A DNA stretch of 64,000 nucleotides from Caulobacteraceae bacterium (GTDB lineage Bacteria; Pseudomonadota; Alphaproteobacteria; Caulobacterales; Caulobacteraceae), in contig CANJLQ010000009.1 of NCBI GenBank assembly GCA_947475735.1, positions 1-64,000 of the forward strand. Direction: 5' to 3'. The number at the start of each line of letters is the position of its first letter. Position 1 is the first letter of the stretch. Under the pieces are notes generated by a model. That model was not told the DNA's origin. It ran no database searches and saw only the letters and a list, made by a program, of their open reading frames with translations. Positions 44,431 through 53,847 of the stretch are shown here, piece by piece. The translations under genes were made by a program, and so were the position numbers.

Positions 44431-44838
44431 CTAGCGCCTGACGAACAGCCCGCGCGTCAGGCACGAGAAGACCAGCCGTCCGCCCTCGTCCAGCAGGTCG
44501 TGCTGGGCGATGACGATGCCCTTCTCGTCGCCCACGGGGTCCTTGCCCATCACCGTCATCCGCCCGCGCAGCAGTTCGCCCGCCGGCGGATTGCGCATGA
44601 ACCGCAGCCCGTCGACCGCCAGCACCTTGGACTGGGCCCAGCCCGCCGACTTGTCCGACGCCAGCCGGCTCCACAGCGCATAGGTCAGGGCGTCGGGCGC
44701 CCCATAGGCGGTGTCCCAGCCCGGCGCGAAATGCTCCACGAACAGGGCGACCGCCGCCTCGTCGACGGCGCAGGCCCCCAGCTGCAGGACCTGGCCGACC
44801 TCGAGATCCTCGAAATGGACGTGGAGCGGATCGCTCAT
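44431..44838 (-). CDS. MaoC-like hot-dog protein without the hydratase His
   Basis: The 135-residue protein has the hot-dog fold marks LEVGQVLQLGACAVDEAAV, AVDGLRFMRNPPAGELLRGR and ends VFSCLTRGLFVRR. MaoC hydratases use Asp and His in a D-P-x-P-x-H-x motif; here the stretch reads FAPGWDTAYGAPD, so the His is absent and hydratase action is doubtful. It converges with the PilZ gene (10 bp) and is 34 bp downstream of the oxidoreductase gene on the same strand. Confidence 0.75.
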   Translation of the reverse strand: MSDPLHVHFEDLEVGQVLQLGACAVDEAAVALFVEHFAPGWDTAYGAPDALTYALWSRLASDKSAGWAQSKVLAVDGLRFMRNPPAGELLRGRMTVMGKDPVGDEKGIVIAQHDLLDEGGRLVFSCLTRGLFVRR

Positions 44839-44872
44839 CGGAACTCCTCGGGCGGACGGTCGCCCACCGGCT

Positions 44873-45889
44873 TTACGGCTCCTCGGACACCCGCACCAGC
44901 AGCTTGCCGTCGTGGTCGCCGGTGAACAGCCGGTTCAGCGAGGTCACCGCGCCCTCCAGGCCATTGTCGACATGGACCTTCCACTGCACCTTGCCCTCGG
45001 CCAGCCACGGCCCGACCTCGGCCACGAACTCCCTGGCGCGCGGACTGTAGTCCATGACCAGGAAGCCGCGCACCGTCATCCGGTGGGTGATGAGGCGGCT
45101 CAGGTCCGGCGACGGCGGGCGCTTGGTGGCGTTATAGGCCGAGACCATGCCGCACACGGCCATGCGCGCGCCGATGTTCAGCCGGTTCCACACCGCGATC
45201 ATGATGTCGCCGCCGACGTTCTCGAAGTTCAGGTCGATGCCGTTGGGGGCCAGCCGGTCCAGCGCCGCCCCAACGTCCTCGTTCTTGTAATCGATGGCCC
45301 CGTCGAACCCGAGTTCGCCCGTCAGCCAGGCGCATTTCTCCGACCCGCCGGCGATGCCGATGACCCGCGCGCCCTTCTGCTTGGCGATCTGTCCGGCGAT
45401 CGAGCCCACGGCCCCGGCGGCGGCCGAGACCACCATCGTCTGGCCGGGCTGGGGGGCCAGCACGTCCGTCACGCCCGCCCAGGCGGTCAGGCCGGTCATC
45501 CCCAGGACCGACATGTTCGCCGTCAGCGGCAGGCCGGGGAACCGGTGCACCTTGCTGACGCCCGTGTCCGGCACGACGCCGTAATCGGCCCAGCCGCCCA
45601 TGGCCGTCGTCACCACATCGCCCACGGCGAACCGCTCGGACTTCGACTGTTCGACCACGCCCAGCGTCAGTCCGCGCATGACGTCGCCCAGTCCGACCGG
45701 CGGCAGGTATCCGACCGCATCGTTCATCCAGGTCCGGTTCGTGGGGTCCAGCGACAGATAGACGGTGCGGACCAGCACCTGACCCTCGGCCAGATCGGGC
45801 ACCGGCGTCGTCACCAGCTCCAGATCGCCGTCCTGGACCAGGCCCTGGGGGCGCTGGCGCAGCACCCATTGTCGGTTGGTCAGGGCCAT
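44873..45889 (-). CDS. NADP-dependent medium-chain reductase (CurA/leukotriene B4 reductase type)
   Basis: The 338-residue zinc-free MDR enzyme has LSLDPTNRTWMNDAVGYLPP, MRGLTLGVVEQSKSERFAVGD, the NADP motif AAAGAVGSIAGQIAKQKGARV and ENVGGDIMIAVWNRL. Members reduce alpha,beta-unsaturated ketones. It is the first gene of a short minus-strand unit with the MaoC-like gene. The 51-bp terminal-inverted-repeat element begins about 95 bp upstream of its start. Confidence 0.92.
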   Translation of the reverse strand: MALTNRQWVLRQRPQGLVQDGDLELVTTPVPDLAEGQVLVRTVYLSLDPTNRTWMNDAVGYLPPVGLGDVMRGLTLGVVEQSKSERFAVGDVVTTAMGGWADYGVVPDTGVSKVHRFPGLPLTANMSVLGMTGLTAWAGVTDVLAPQPGQTMVVSAAAGAVGSIAGQIAKQKGARVIGIAGGSEKCAWLTGELGFDGAIDYKNEDVGAALDRLAPNGIDLNFENVGGDIMIAVWNRLNIGARMAVCGMVSAYNATKRPPSPDLSRLITHRMTVRGFLVMDYSPRAREFVAEVGPWLAEGKVQWKVHVDNGLEGAVTSLNRLFTGDHDGKLLVRVSEEP

Positions 45890-45985
45890 CGGTCGTCTCC
45901 GGTTGGTTTCTTATCGAGACGCGCATCATGCCGGGGGCGACGGCGGGGGGAAAGCGGAAAACGGGCTGTGCGTATCATCGTGCGA

Positions 45986-46227
45986 GGGTTCATCACGAAG
46001 GACACCAAGGGGTCACCAAGGACACGAAGAGACCGAATGGGTGGCGAGGTCGCCGATCACTCACCTCCGGCACCGAGCCGAAGAATGGACGCTTCGCGTC
46101 GGAGGCAAGAACCGCGGCGCAGCCGCTTTGCTTAGGCACTGGCAGGTCCGGACAGATCGACGCCGTCGCCGTCCACTCGGTCTCTTCGTGTCCTTGGTGA
46201 CCCCTTGGTGTCCTTTGTGATGAACCC
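45986..46227. mobile_element. 242-bp MITE-like element with 51-bp terminal inverted repeats
   Basis: The left arm (45986-46036) starts GGGTTCATCACGAAGGACAC and the right arm (46177-46227) is its complement with one mismatch (50/51). Each arm holds the tandem units AAGGACACCAAGG and CACCAAGGACACGAAG. The core has no reading frame and shows further imperfect inverted symmetry. No transposase is present. It fills most of the 375-bp gap between the MDR reductase and the SdhAF4 gene. Confidence 0.7.
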
Positions 46228-46265
46228 CGCGCCGCCCGCAGCGCACGCCACTGCCCGGAGGGGCG

Positions 46266-46472
46266 TCAGAAGTCGATCGCCAGGCCCTTCTTCTCCCAGT
46301 CGCCGTAGCGCGTGGGTTCCGGTCCGCGCGGCCCGCCGTCCTCGGGCGGCAGAACGAGGGCCTCGGCGGCCGCGCGGCGCGCCTCGGCCTCGGCCAGAGC
46401 GCGTTTCGCCGCTTCCGTAAGGATGCGCGGGGTGTTCGCTTGGGCAGGTCCGGAAGTAGGCTCATCGGTCAT
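46266..46472 (-). CDS. succinate dehydrogenase assembly factor 4-like (DUF1674)
   Basis: The 68-residue protein ends in the family signature [20 protein letters not shown] followed by DF. A helical Ala/Glu/Arg-rich middle and [20 protein letters not shown] precede it. In mitochondria SdhAF4 protects flavinated SdhA during assembly; bacterial DUF1674 members are its homologues. It lies about 2.6 kb from sdhB, which fits this role. ATG 46472 is chosen because the frame upstream is not family-like. Confidence 0.88.
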   Translation of the reverse strand: MTDEPTSGPAQANTPRILTEAAKRALAEAEARRAAAEALVLPPEDGGPRGPEPTRYGDWEKKGLAIDF

Positions 46473-46634
46473 TTGGGCGGCCACATAATCGTCGGAAGGT
46501 GTTCGAACAGATAGTGTGTGCCAGGCACCATCTGAAGCCGACCGACATCGTCCGGGCATATCCCGCCTTAATCCCTCGCCGATTTCCCAACGCTAGCCCC
46601 ATCATCCGACCTCACTCTGCTGGAGGGTCTTGGG

Positions 46635-47069
46635 TTAGGCACCTGGCGTGATGATGTCCCGAGTGATTTGGCCGAACCATTCTGCCGCCGGCTCGAACGC
46701 TGGAAGGGCGCTGATGATGAAGCCAGCAATGCCCAGAATAAGGCCCACAAACCCCATTCGAGACGCAATTCGTTGGGTCGGATCACTCGCACCGAGCGAC
46801 CATTTAACGGCCTCCCACCAGTAAGCACGACGTATGGTGAAGTCGTACTCGTGGCCGCGCTCAATACCGAGAGCTCTACGAGATGCTTCGTCAAACGATA
46901 TCACGTCGGCCTTTGGCGAGCCCCGTGCGGCGAGAGGAAGCGACCTGTCGGCCACGGTGATCACTATGATCTTGCCCGGGGCGACACCTTTGCGGTGTCG
47001 ATGGTTGAGGCGGACACGGTCACCGAATACGTCGCTTGCATCGACTTCTGACACTTTGAGCCGTGGCAT
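46635..47069 (-). CDS. accessory hypothetical protein with C-terminal membrane helix
   Basis: The 144-residue protein starts [21 protein letters not shown] soluble N-terminal part has [19 protein letters not shown] and [20 protein letters not shown], and then one membrane helix (about 108-125, [17 protein letters not shown]) follows. I do not recognise a named family. The base composition is visibly less GC-rich than the neighbours. GAGGAG eight bases before ATG 47069 sets the start. It lies between SdhAF4 and argG, in a place where genes seem to come and go. About 160 bp (46473-46634) after it hold no visible feature. Confidence 0.62.
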   Translation of the reverse strand: MPRLKVSEVDASDVFGDRVRLNHRHRKGVAPGKIIVITVADRSLPLAARGSPKADVISFDEASRRALGIERGHEYDFTIRRAYWWEAVKWSLGASDPTQRIASRMGFVGLILGIAGFIISALPAFEPAAEWFGQITRDIITPGA

Positions 47070-47209
47070 TAGGCGCTCCTCTCGACGTGTGTCGCATGCG
47101 TACTGTGGCGCTGCACATCTATGGTCGCAATCCCGCCCTTGCATCGCGCGCCGTCCGGCCCTTTAAGCGCGCGCGGAACCTCCCCACGCCGTTCTCCGAA
47201 AGCCCGCCC

Positions 47210-48445
<1,236 letters not shown>

Positions 48446-48457
48446 TCGGCGCTTGAG

Positions 48458-48477
48458 GGCACGGCCCTGGCCGTGCC
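48458..48477. repeat. perfect hairpin after argG
   Basis: GGCACGGCC and GGCCGTGCC are separated by two bases. There is no T-run, so it is not a classical intrinsic terminator; it may protect the argG transcript end or help Rho. Confidence 0.6.
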
Positions 48478-48507
48478 ACGGTCGGGGCCTGTTCCGTGGA
48501 GTCCGTC

Positions 48508-48960
48508 ATGCGTTCGATCCTCTTCGCCGCCGCCCTGATGGCGGCCACCCCGGCTCTGGCGCAGGAGGCCGCGCCGCCCCCGCCGCCCGCGTCGGATACC
48601 GCCGCCGCCGAAGCCGCCTTCGAGGCCCGCGCCGAAGCCTTCGAGGGCCGTATCCGCCAGATGGGCGAAGAGATGGGTGTCGCCATCGCGGACGCGGGGC
48701 CTGACCTCGCCAAACGAGACGCCGATCTGGACGCCATCGAGGCTCGCTATCAGCCGGAGATCGACGCCTTCATCTCGGATCTTGAAGCCTTCGTCGGGCC
48801 TCAGTTCGCCGCCCTCCCGGCCGATCAACAGGCTGGCGCGCGCACAGGCTTCGAGGCCGGCATGGCCCAGATCCGGGGTCTTCCGGCCATGATGCGCGCC
48901 CAGGCCGAACAGGCGGCGGACGCTCCGCCCGCTCCGACCACGCCGCCTCCAGCCGATTAG
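48508..48960 (+). CDS. small exported hypothetical protein
   Basis: The 150-residue protein has a signal peptide (MRSILFAAALMAATPALAQ), a Pro-rich linker, and a helical body with EAAFEARAEAFEGRIRQMGE, ending Pro-rich (APTTPPPAD). The helical body suggests a periplasmic coiled coil. No family recognised. GGAG lies about seven bases before ATG 48508. The next exported gene has a similar helical opening and may be an old duplicate. Confidence 0.72.
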   Translation: MRSILFAAALMAATPALAQEAAPPPPPASDTAAAEAAFEARAEAFEGRIRQMGEEMGVAIADAGPDLAKRDADLDAIEARYQPEIDAFISDLEAFVGPQFAALPADQQAGARTGFEAGMAQIRGLPAMMRAQAEQAADAPPAPTTPPPAD

Positions 48961-49043
48961 GGCGGGGGGCCTTACCGCGATTTCACTTGAGCGGAACGGC
49001 GTTCGGGCGGACCTTGCCGGTCGAACAAACCGGAGCCGTCCCC

Positions 49044-49556
49044 ATGATCCGCGTCCTCAGCCTCGCCGCCGCCCTCGCCGTCCTGCCCCTGTCGTCCGCG
49101 CTCGCGAGCGATCCCGAGACCGCGTCCGAGCGCGCCATCGAGGCCGCCGCCGAGGCCTTCGAGGCCCGCATGGAGGCCTTCGGCGAACGCGCCGAGGCCA
49201 TCTCGGCCGACGAGAGCCTGTCCGACGACGAGCGCGAGACCCGCATCAAGACCCTGTGGGCCGAATACGCGCCCGAGGTCGGCCGCTTCACCGCCGAGAT
49301 CAGCCGTCACGCCGGCACCATCGCCCAGGAAGCCCTGGCCGACATCGACGTGGAAGCCCTCGTCGCCGACGCCCTGAACGATCCCGAGGTCCAGGCCGCC
49401 GTCCAGGGCGGACTGGGCATGGCCACCAACGGCGCCTGGGCCTCCCAGGACCCCGAGCACATGCAGACCTACGGCCTCGTCGCCCAATACGCCCTCGATC
49501 AGGCCGCCGAGGCCGTCACCGAGGCCGAGGCCGAGGTGGAGGAAGCGCCTCAATAA
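49044..49556 (+). CDS. small exported hypothetical protein
   Basis: The 170-residue protein has a signal peptide (MIRVLSLAAALAVLPLSSAL, then ASD) and a helical body with AIEAAAEAFEARMEAFGERA, later MATNGAWASQDPEHMQTYGL, and an acidic Glu/Ala tail. It resembles the upstream gene in its first helix. No family recognised. ATG 49044 is the start because it opens the signal peptide. An inverted-repeat element begins at its stop. Confidence 0.72.
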   Translation: MIRVLSLAAALAVLPLSSALASDPETASERAIEAAAEAFEARMEAFGERAEAISADESLSDDERETRIKTLWAEYAPEVGRFTAEISRHAGTIAQEALADIDVEALVADALNDPEVQAAVQGGLGMATNGAWASQDPEHMQTYGLVAQYALDQAAEAVTEAEAEVEEAPQ

Positions 49557-49685
49557 ATCCTCCCCCGTTGGGGGAGGTGGATGCGTAGCGAAGCGCAGCA
49601 GACGGAGGGGGCCGACCCCAGACTCCGTATGCGCGGCAGGCCCCCTCCACCGCTTCGCGGTCCCCCTCCCCCAACGGGGGAGGAT
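49557..49685. repeat. 129-bp terminal-inverted-repeat element, copy B
   Basis: The ends are the same as those at 9611-9738, but the interior is reversed: here the left inside reads GAGGTGGATGCGTAGCGAAG and the right inside GCCCCCTCCACCGC. That puts this copy in the opposite orientation. It lies between the converging exported-protein and SDR genes and may end both transcripts. Confidence 0.85.
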
Positions 49686-49690
49686 TCACA

Positions 49691-50473
49691 TCAGCGCGGC
49701 GCCATCCGGATCGCGCCGTCCAGGCGGATGCATTCGCCGTTGATGTAGACGTTGCGCGCCAGCTCCAGCACCAGCGACGCATAGTCCTGCGGCGTCCCCA
49801 GGCGGCTGGGGAAGGGGATCTGCGCGGCCAACGCATCCTGGATCTTCTGGTCCATGCCCGCCATCATCGGCGTCCACATGATGCCCGGCAGGATGGTGTT
49901 CACCCGGATGCCCTCTTGGGCCAGGTCCCGCGCGATCGGCAGGGTCATGGCATAGACCCCGCCCTTGGACGCCGAATAGGCCGCCTGTCCGACCTGTCCG
50001 TCCTGGGCCGCCACCGAGGCCGTGTTGACGATCAGCCCGCGCTCGCCGTCGTCCAGCTTGTCCAGGGTCACCATCCCGGCCGCCGACTGGCTCAGCACCC
50101 GGAAGGTGCCGAACAGATTGACCCGCACGGTGCGCTCGAATTGGGCCATGTCGTGGGCCTTGATCTCGCCGGTGTCCTTTTTGCGGCTGACCGTCTTCAT
50201 GCCGGTGGCGATACCGGCGCAGTTCACCAGCAGACGCTCCTGTCCGTGGACCGCCCGTGCCTTGTCGAAGCCCGCCGCCACCGAGGCGTCGTCGGTCACG
50301 TCCACGGCGCAGAAGACCCCGCCGATCTCGGCCGCCACGGCCTCGCCCTTCTCGGCGTTCATGTCGAACAGGGCGACCTTGATCCCCTGCGCCGCCAGGG
50401 CCCGCGCCGTGCCTTCGCCGAGCCCCGAGGCTCCGCCCGTCACCACCGCCGAAAGTCCGCTGTCGAGTTTCAT
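49691..50473 (-). CDS. SDR-family 3-hydroxyacyl-CoA dehydrogenase type II-like
   Basis: The 260-residue short-chain dehydrogenase has VVTGGASGLGEGTARALAAQ, LVNCAGIATGMK, the active site S-(x)12-Y-x3-K in VAAQDGQVGQAAYSASKGG, and PGIMWTPMMAGM. The insert VSRKKDTGEIKAHDM is that of the HSD17B10-like branch, which oxidises 3-hydroxyacyl-CoAs of branched-chain amino acid breakdown. That agrees with mmsA elsewhere in the window. It is divergent from ykvA. Confidence 0.9.
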   Translation of the reverse strand: MKLDSGLSAVVTGGASGLGEGTARALAAQGIKVALFDMNAEKGEAVAAEIGGVFCAVDVTDDASVAAGFDKARAVHGQERLLVNCAGIATGMKTVSRKKDTGEIKAHDMAQFERTVRVNLFGTFRVLSQSAAGMVTLDKLDDGERGLIVNTASVAAQDGQVGQAAYSASKGGVYAMTLPIARDLAQEGIRVNTILPGIMWTPMMAGMDQKIQDALAAQIPFPSRLGTPQDYASLVLELARNVYINGECIRLDGAIRMAPR

Positions 50474-50530
50474 GGCGTTCGTCCCTATGTTTGTCTTTGA
50501 ACCTGTCGAAGTCGCGGGGATTTAGCCGCC

Positions 50531-50923
50531 ATGACCGCAAACGCAAAGCCGACGACGCCCGAAGAGGCGATCGACCCCGCCCGCGCCCTGCTGCCCGCCG
50601 TCCAGCGGGTCAACGAAACCCGGGTGCGCGTCGGCTTCTGGCCCAAGATGGGTCGCGTCGCCGCCCGCATCCCCTTCGCCGACCAGCTGGTCAGCGTCTA
50701 CTATGCCGCCCGCGACCCCCAGACGCCGATGGCCGCCAAGGGCATCATGATGGGCGCGCTGGCCTATTTCGTCCTGCCTGTCGACGCCATCCCGGACGTG
50801 TTGCTGGGCATCGGCTTCACCGACGACGCGGCGGTCATCACCGCCCTGCTGGCCACCCTGGGCGCCAACGTCAAACGCCGCCACCGCGAGGCCGCCGAGC
50901 GCGCGCTCGACCGGCTGCGCTGA
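50531..50923 (+). CDS. YkvA-family (DUF1232) membrane-associated protein
   Basis: The 130-residue protein has the DUF1232 signature MGALAYFVLPVDAIPDVLLG with GFTDDAAVITALL. There are two hydrophobic stretches. Function unknown; members are small membrane-associated proteins. ATG 50531 is the family-like start. The gene is followed by a CCCCTGCTTACGGGGGAGGGG remnant of the CCTCCCCC-type repeat, then a convergent oxygenase gene. Confidence 0.85.
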   Translation: MTANAKPTTPEEAIDPARALLPAVQRVNETRVRVGFWPKMGRVAARIPFADQLVSVYYAARDPQTPMAAKGIMMGALAYFVLPVDAIPDVLLGIGFTDDAAVITALLATLGANVKRRHREAAERALDRLR

Positions 50924-50960
50924 TCGCGAAGTCCTTCCCCTGCTTACGGGGGAGGGGCTC

Positions 50961-51701
50961 CTAATACCTTATCCCGCCCGCCTGCGGTCCCACCGCCGTG
51001 TGCGATCTCAGCCAGCCGACGATCGACAGCCGGTCCCGGGTCGTGAAAGAGGCCACCTCGGTCACCGCGTGCCGCGTTGGCACCACGAACAGGTTCAGCG
51101 CGTTGAACGCCGGCGTCCAGCCGTGCTCGATGTGACCGTCCGGCCCGTAGAAGACCAGATTGCCCCCCAGATCGGCCCGCCAGTCGCGCGTGAAGTTCAG
51201 CACATACCCATAGAGCCGGTTCTTGCCCGGCATGACATCGTTGTGGGCCGTCAGCACGTGGCCCGGCCGGTAGCGCGACGCCTGGGCGTCCGCCAGATCG
51301 ATGCGGTCGTCGCCCGTCACCGCCCGCGCGAAGCCGATGAACTCTGGCCCATTGAGGAAATCCAGCACCGCGTCGGCCGCGTCGCCCGGACCGTCGCGCT
51401 CGGCGGTCAGGCGGCGCGTGTCGAACATGTACTGGGTCACCGGCGAGGCCCCGTCGACCCGGGCCCCGTCCAGCCACGGCTGGTTGGCGGGATCCTCGGC
51501 CAGCCGCCCGTTCAGCGGCAGCTCCAGATACTGGCCCCCCGCCGCCACCGTGGTCTTCCAGCGCGTCTCGGCCTCCAGCACCGCCGCCACCGCCTCGGCG
51601 CTGTCGGGATCGAGCACGCCGGGAATGTGCAGCCTCTGACGCCCCGCCCGGAACGCCTCGGCCAGCGCGCCCGCGTCCAGCCCTGTCGCCAGCCGGATCA
51701 C
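50961..51701 (-). CDS. 2OG-Fe(II) oxygenase (prolyl 4-hydroxylase-like)
   Basis: The 246-residue enzyme has the iron site HxD in GHVLTAHNDVMPGKNRLYG, the distal His in VPTRHAVTEV and the 2-oxoglutarate Arg in RDRLSIVGWLR. That is the Tpa1/Ofd1-like prolyl hydroxylase class. The protein it acts on is unknown. GTG 51701 overlaps the stop of the quinone oxidoreductase gene upstream (GTGA), so the two are translationally coupled. Confidence 0.85.
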   Translation of the reverse strand: MIRLATGLDAGALAEAFRAGRQRLHIPGVLDPDSAEAVAAVLEAETRWKTTVAAGGQYLELPLNGRLAEDPANQPWLDGARVDGASPVTQYMFDTRRLTAERDGPGDAADAVLDFLNGPEFIGFARAVTGDDRIDLADAQASRYRPGHVLTAHNDVMPGKNRLYGYVLNFTRDWRADLGGNLVFYGPDGHIEHGWTPAFNALNLFVVPTRHAVTEVASFTTRDRLSIVGWLRSHTAVGPQAGGIRY

Positions 51702-52699
51702 GCCTCGACCGTGACCACGACCTTGCCCATGACCGTCCGGTCCGAAAGGGCCTGGATCGCCTCATGCGCCCGCTCCAGCGGGAAGGTGCGGCTCACGCGC
51801 GGCTTGATCTTCTTCTCGGACCACAGCCGCATCAGGTCGGCCATGTTGGCCTTGTGCCCCTCGGGATCGCGCGCCACCGCCGCGCCCCAGAACACCCCCA
51901 CCACCGACACCGACTTCAGCAGGGTGAGATTGAGCGGAAACGACGGAATCCCCGCCGGGAAGCCGATCACCAGATACCGCCCGTTCCAGTCCATGGCCCT
52001 CAGCGCCGGCTCGGCGTAGTCGCCGCCCACCCCGTCGAACACGACGTCCGGCCCATCGCGCCCGGACGCCAGCTTCAGCTCGCCTGACAGTTCCTTCTGC
52101 GCCGCCTTGTCCATGGCCCCGGACGGATAGATCAGCCCGTTGTCGGCCCCCAGTTCCAGGGCGAACTGCACCTTGTCGTTGGTCGAGGCGGCGGCCACCA
52201 CATGCGCCCCCATGGCCGTGCCCAGCTCGACGGCGGCGGCTCCCACGCCCCCGGCTGCGCCCAGCACCAGCAGGGTCTCGCCCGCCTTCAGACCCGCCCG
52301 GTCCTTCAGCGCGTAGTAGGAGGTGCCATAGGTCAGAACCAGCGCCGCAGCCTCCTCGAACGACATCCCGTCCGGCATCTTGATGAGGCTGTCGGCCCGC
52401 ACCGCCAGCCGCTCGACCAGACCGCCCCAGCCCGGCACGGCGATGACCCGGTCGCCCTTGAACAGGCCCTTCACGCCCTCGCCGACCGCCTCGATCACGC
52501 CCGCGACCTCGCCGCCGGGCGCGAAGGGGCGTTCGGGGCGGAACTGGTATTTGTCCTCGATGATCAGGGTGTCGGGGAAGTTGATGCCCACCGCCTTGAT
52601 CTCGATCACCACCTCGCCGGCCTTGGGCGTCGGATCGAGGATGTCCTCCACGACCAGGGACGAGGGGCCGCCAACGGTTTTCGACAGGACTGCGCGCAT
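51698..52699 (-). CDS. NADPH:quinone oxidoreductase-like MDR enzyme
   Basis: The 333-residue zinc-free enzyme starts [20 protein letters not shown] and has [36 protein letters not shown] and the NADPH motif [20 protein letters not shown]. Members reduce quinones or enones. ATG 52699 is chosen as the family start. It is the first gene of a two-gene unit with the oxygenase. An inverted-repeat region lies upstream. Confidence 0.9.
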   Translation of the reverse strand: MRAVLSKTVGGPSSLVVEDILDPTPKAGEVVIEIKAVGINFPDTLIIEDKYQFRPERPFAPGGEVAGVIEAVGEGVKGLFKGDRVIAVPGWGGLVERLAVRADSLIKMPDGMSFEEAAALVLTYGTSYYALKDRAGLKAGETLLVLGAAGGVGAAAVELGTAMGAHVVAAASTNDKVQFALELGADNGLIYPSGAMDKAAQKELSGELKLASGRDGPDVVFDGVGGDYAEPALRAMDWNGRYLVIGFPAGIPSFPLNLTLLKSVSVVGVFWGAAVARDPEGHKANMADLMRLWSEKKIKPRVSRTFPLERAHEAIQALSDRTVMGKVVVTVEA

Positions 52700-52731
52700 G
52701 AAGATATCCCCGGTGCCGCCCCCCATCTTCC

Positions 52732-52885
52732 GTGCACCCCGGCGAAGGCCGGGGTCCAGATCCAGATTCGCTGGATCGGGCGGCGCTTTCACGCGATATC
52801 CCAGCCGCCTTCATCTGTCATCTGGACCCCGGACGGAGTTCATCCTCGGACTGGCCTCTGGCCAGACCCGGGGGCTGGGGTGCAC
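52732..52885. repeat. inverted-repeat element (GTGCACCCCGG...CCGGGGTGCAC type)
   Basis: The left end GTGCACCCCGGCGAAGGCCG continues with GGGTCCAGAT and has its own 8-bp hairpin (ACCCCGGC/GCCGGGGT). The right side has ATCTGGACCCCGG and ends GGGGCTGGGGTGCAC. The total is about 154 bp. It lies between divergent genes, so it spans or borders both promoters. Confidence 0.65.
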
Positions 52886-52919
52886 GGTGAAAGAAAAGCC
52901 TGAGCCCGGAGAGACCTCC

Positions 52920-53804
52920 ATGCCCGCCCCCGCCCTCATCCTGCACGGCGGCGCCGGCGCGCGTCGCTCCCGTGACTATTCCGCCGAGACCGTCCACATG
53001 CGTGAGGTGGTTCAGGCCATGGCCGCCCGCCTGAACGACGGCCTGCCCGCGCTCGACGCCGTGGTCGAGGCGGTGGTGATGCTGGAGGAAAGCGGCCTCT
53101 ACGTCGCCGGGCGCGGCTCATCGCCCAACCTCGCCGGCGAGTATGAACTGGACGCCAGCCTGATGGACGGCCCGAGCCGCCGCGCCGGCGCCGTCGCCGC
53201 CCTGCAAGGCTACCGCAGCCCCATCCGCGCCGCCCGCGCCGTCATGGACCACACCCCTCACGTCCTGCTCGCCGGCTCCGGCGCCGCCCGCTTCGCCGCC
53301 GAACAGGGGCTGGAGCCCATCGCCGACCCCGACGCCTGGTTCACCCGCGCCGGTCAGGGCGAGGACAACCATCCCCCCGGCCACGCCCCGGCCCTCGCCC
53401 ACGGCACCGTGGGCTGCTGCGCCCTGGACGATCAGGGCCGTCTCGCCGCCGCCACCTCAACCGGCGGCGTCTTCGGCAAGCTGCCGGGTCGCGTCGGCGA
53501 CACCCCTCTGCCCGCCGCCGGCGTCTGGGCCGACGGCGACGTCGCCGTCTCCTCGACCGGCCAGGGCGAATACTTCATCCGCACCGCCGCCGCCGCCCGC
53601 GTCGGCTGGGCGGTCGAGACCGGCACTCCCGTCGATCAGGCCGCGCGGGCCGCCATCGCCGCCATCGGGGCCCTGGGCGGCGACGGCGGCCTGATCGCAC
53701 TCGACCGCCATGGCCGCTCTGCCTCCCCCTTTAACAGCCAGGGGATGAAGCGCGCCTGGCTATCCACCGACGGCGCGGTCGGCGTCGAGGTCTTCGGGCG
53801 CTAA
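52920..53804 (+). CDS. isoaspartyl peptidase/L-asparaginase (Ntn hydrolase)
   Basis: The 294-residue enzyme is made as a precursor that cuts itself before Thr163 in [13 protein letters not shown], giving two chains. It starts [33 protein letters not shown] and [17 protein letters not shown] are other marks. It would hydrolyse isoaspartyl dipeptides and asparagine. It converges with lepA. The frame opens far upstream at 52380, but only as a shadow. Confidence 0.9.
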   Translation: MPAPALILHGGAGARRSRDYSAETVHMREVVQAMAARLNDGLPALDAVVEAVVMLEESGLYVAGRGSSPNLAGEYELDASLMDGPSRRAGAVAALQGYRSPIRAARAVMDHTPHVLLAGSGAARFAAEQGLEPIADPDAWFTRAGQGEDNHPPGHAPALAHGTVGCCALDDQGRLAAATSTGGVFGKLPGRVGDTPLPAAGVWADGDVAVSSTGQGEYFIRTAAAARVGWAVETGTPVDQAARAAIAAIGALGGDGGLIALDRHGRSASPFNSQGMKRAWLSTDGAVGVEVFGR

Positions 53805-53847
53805 GCAGCGAGGCTCAGCAAGCCGGGCTCTAGCGCGCGGTCGAGCC

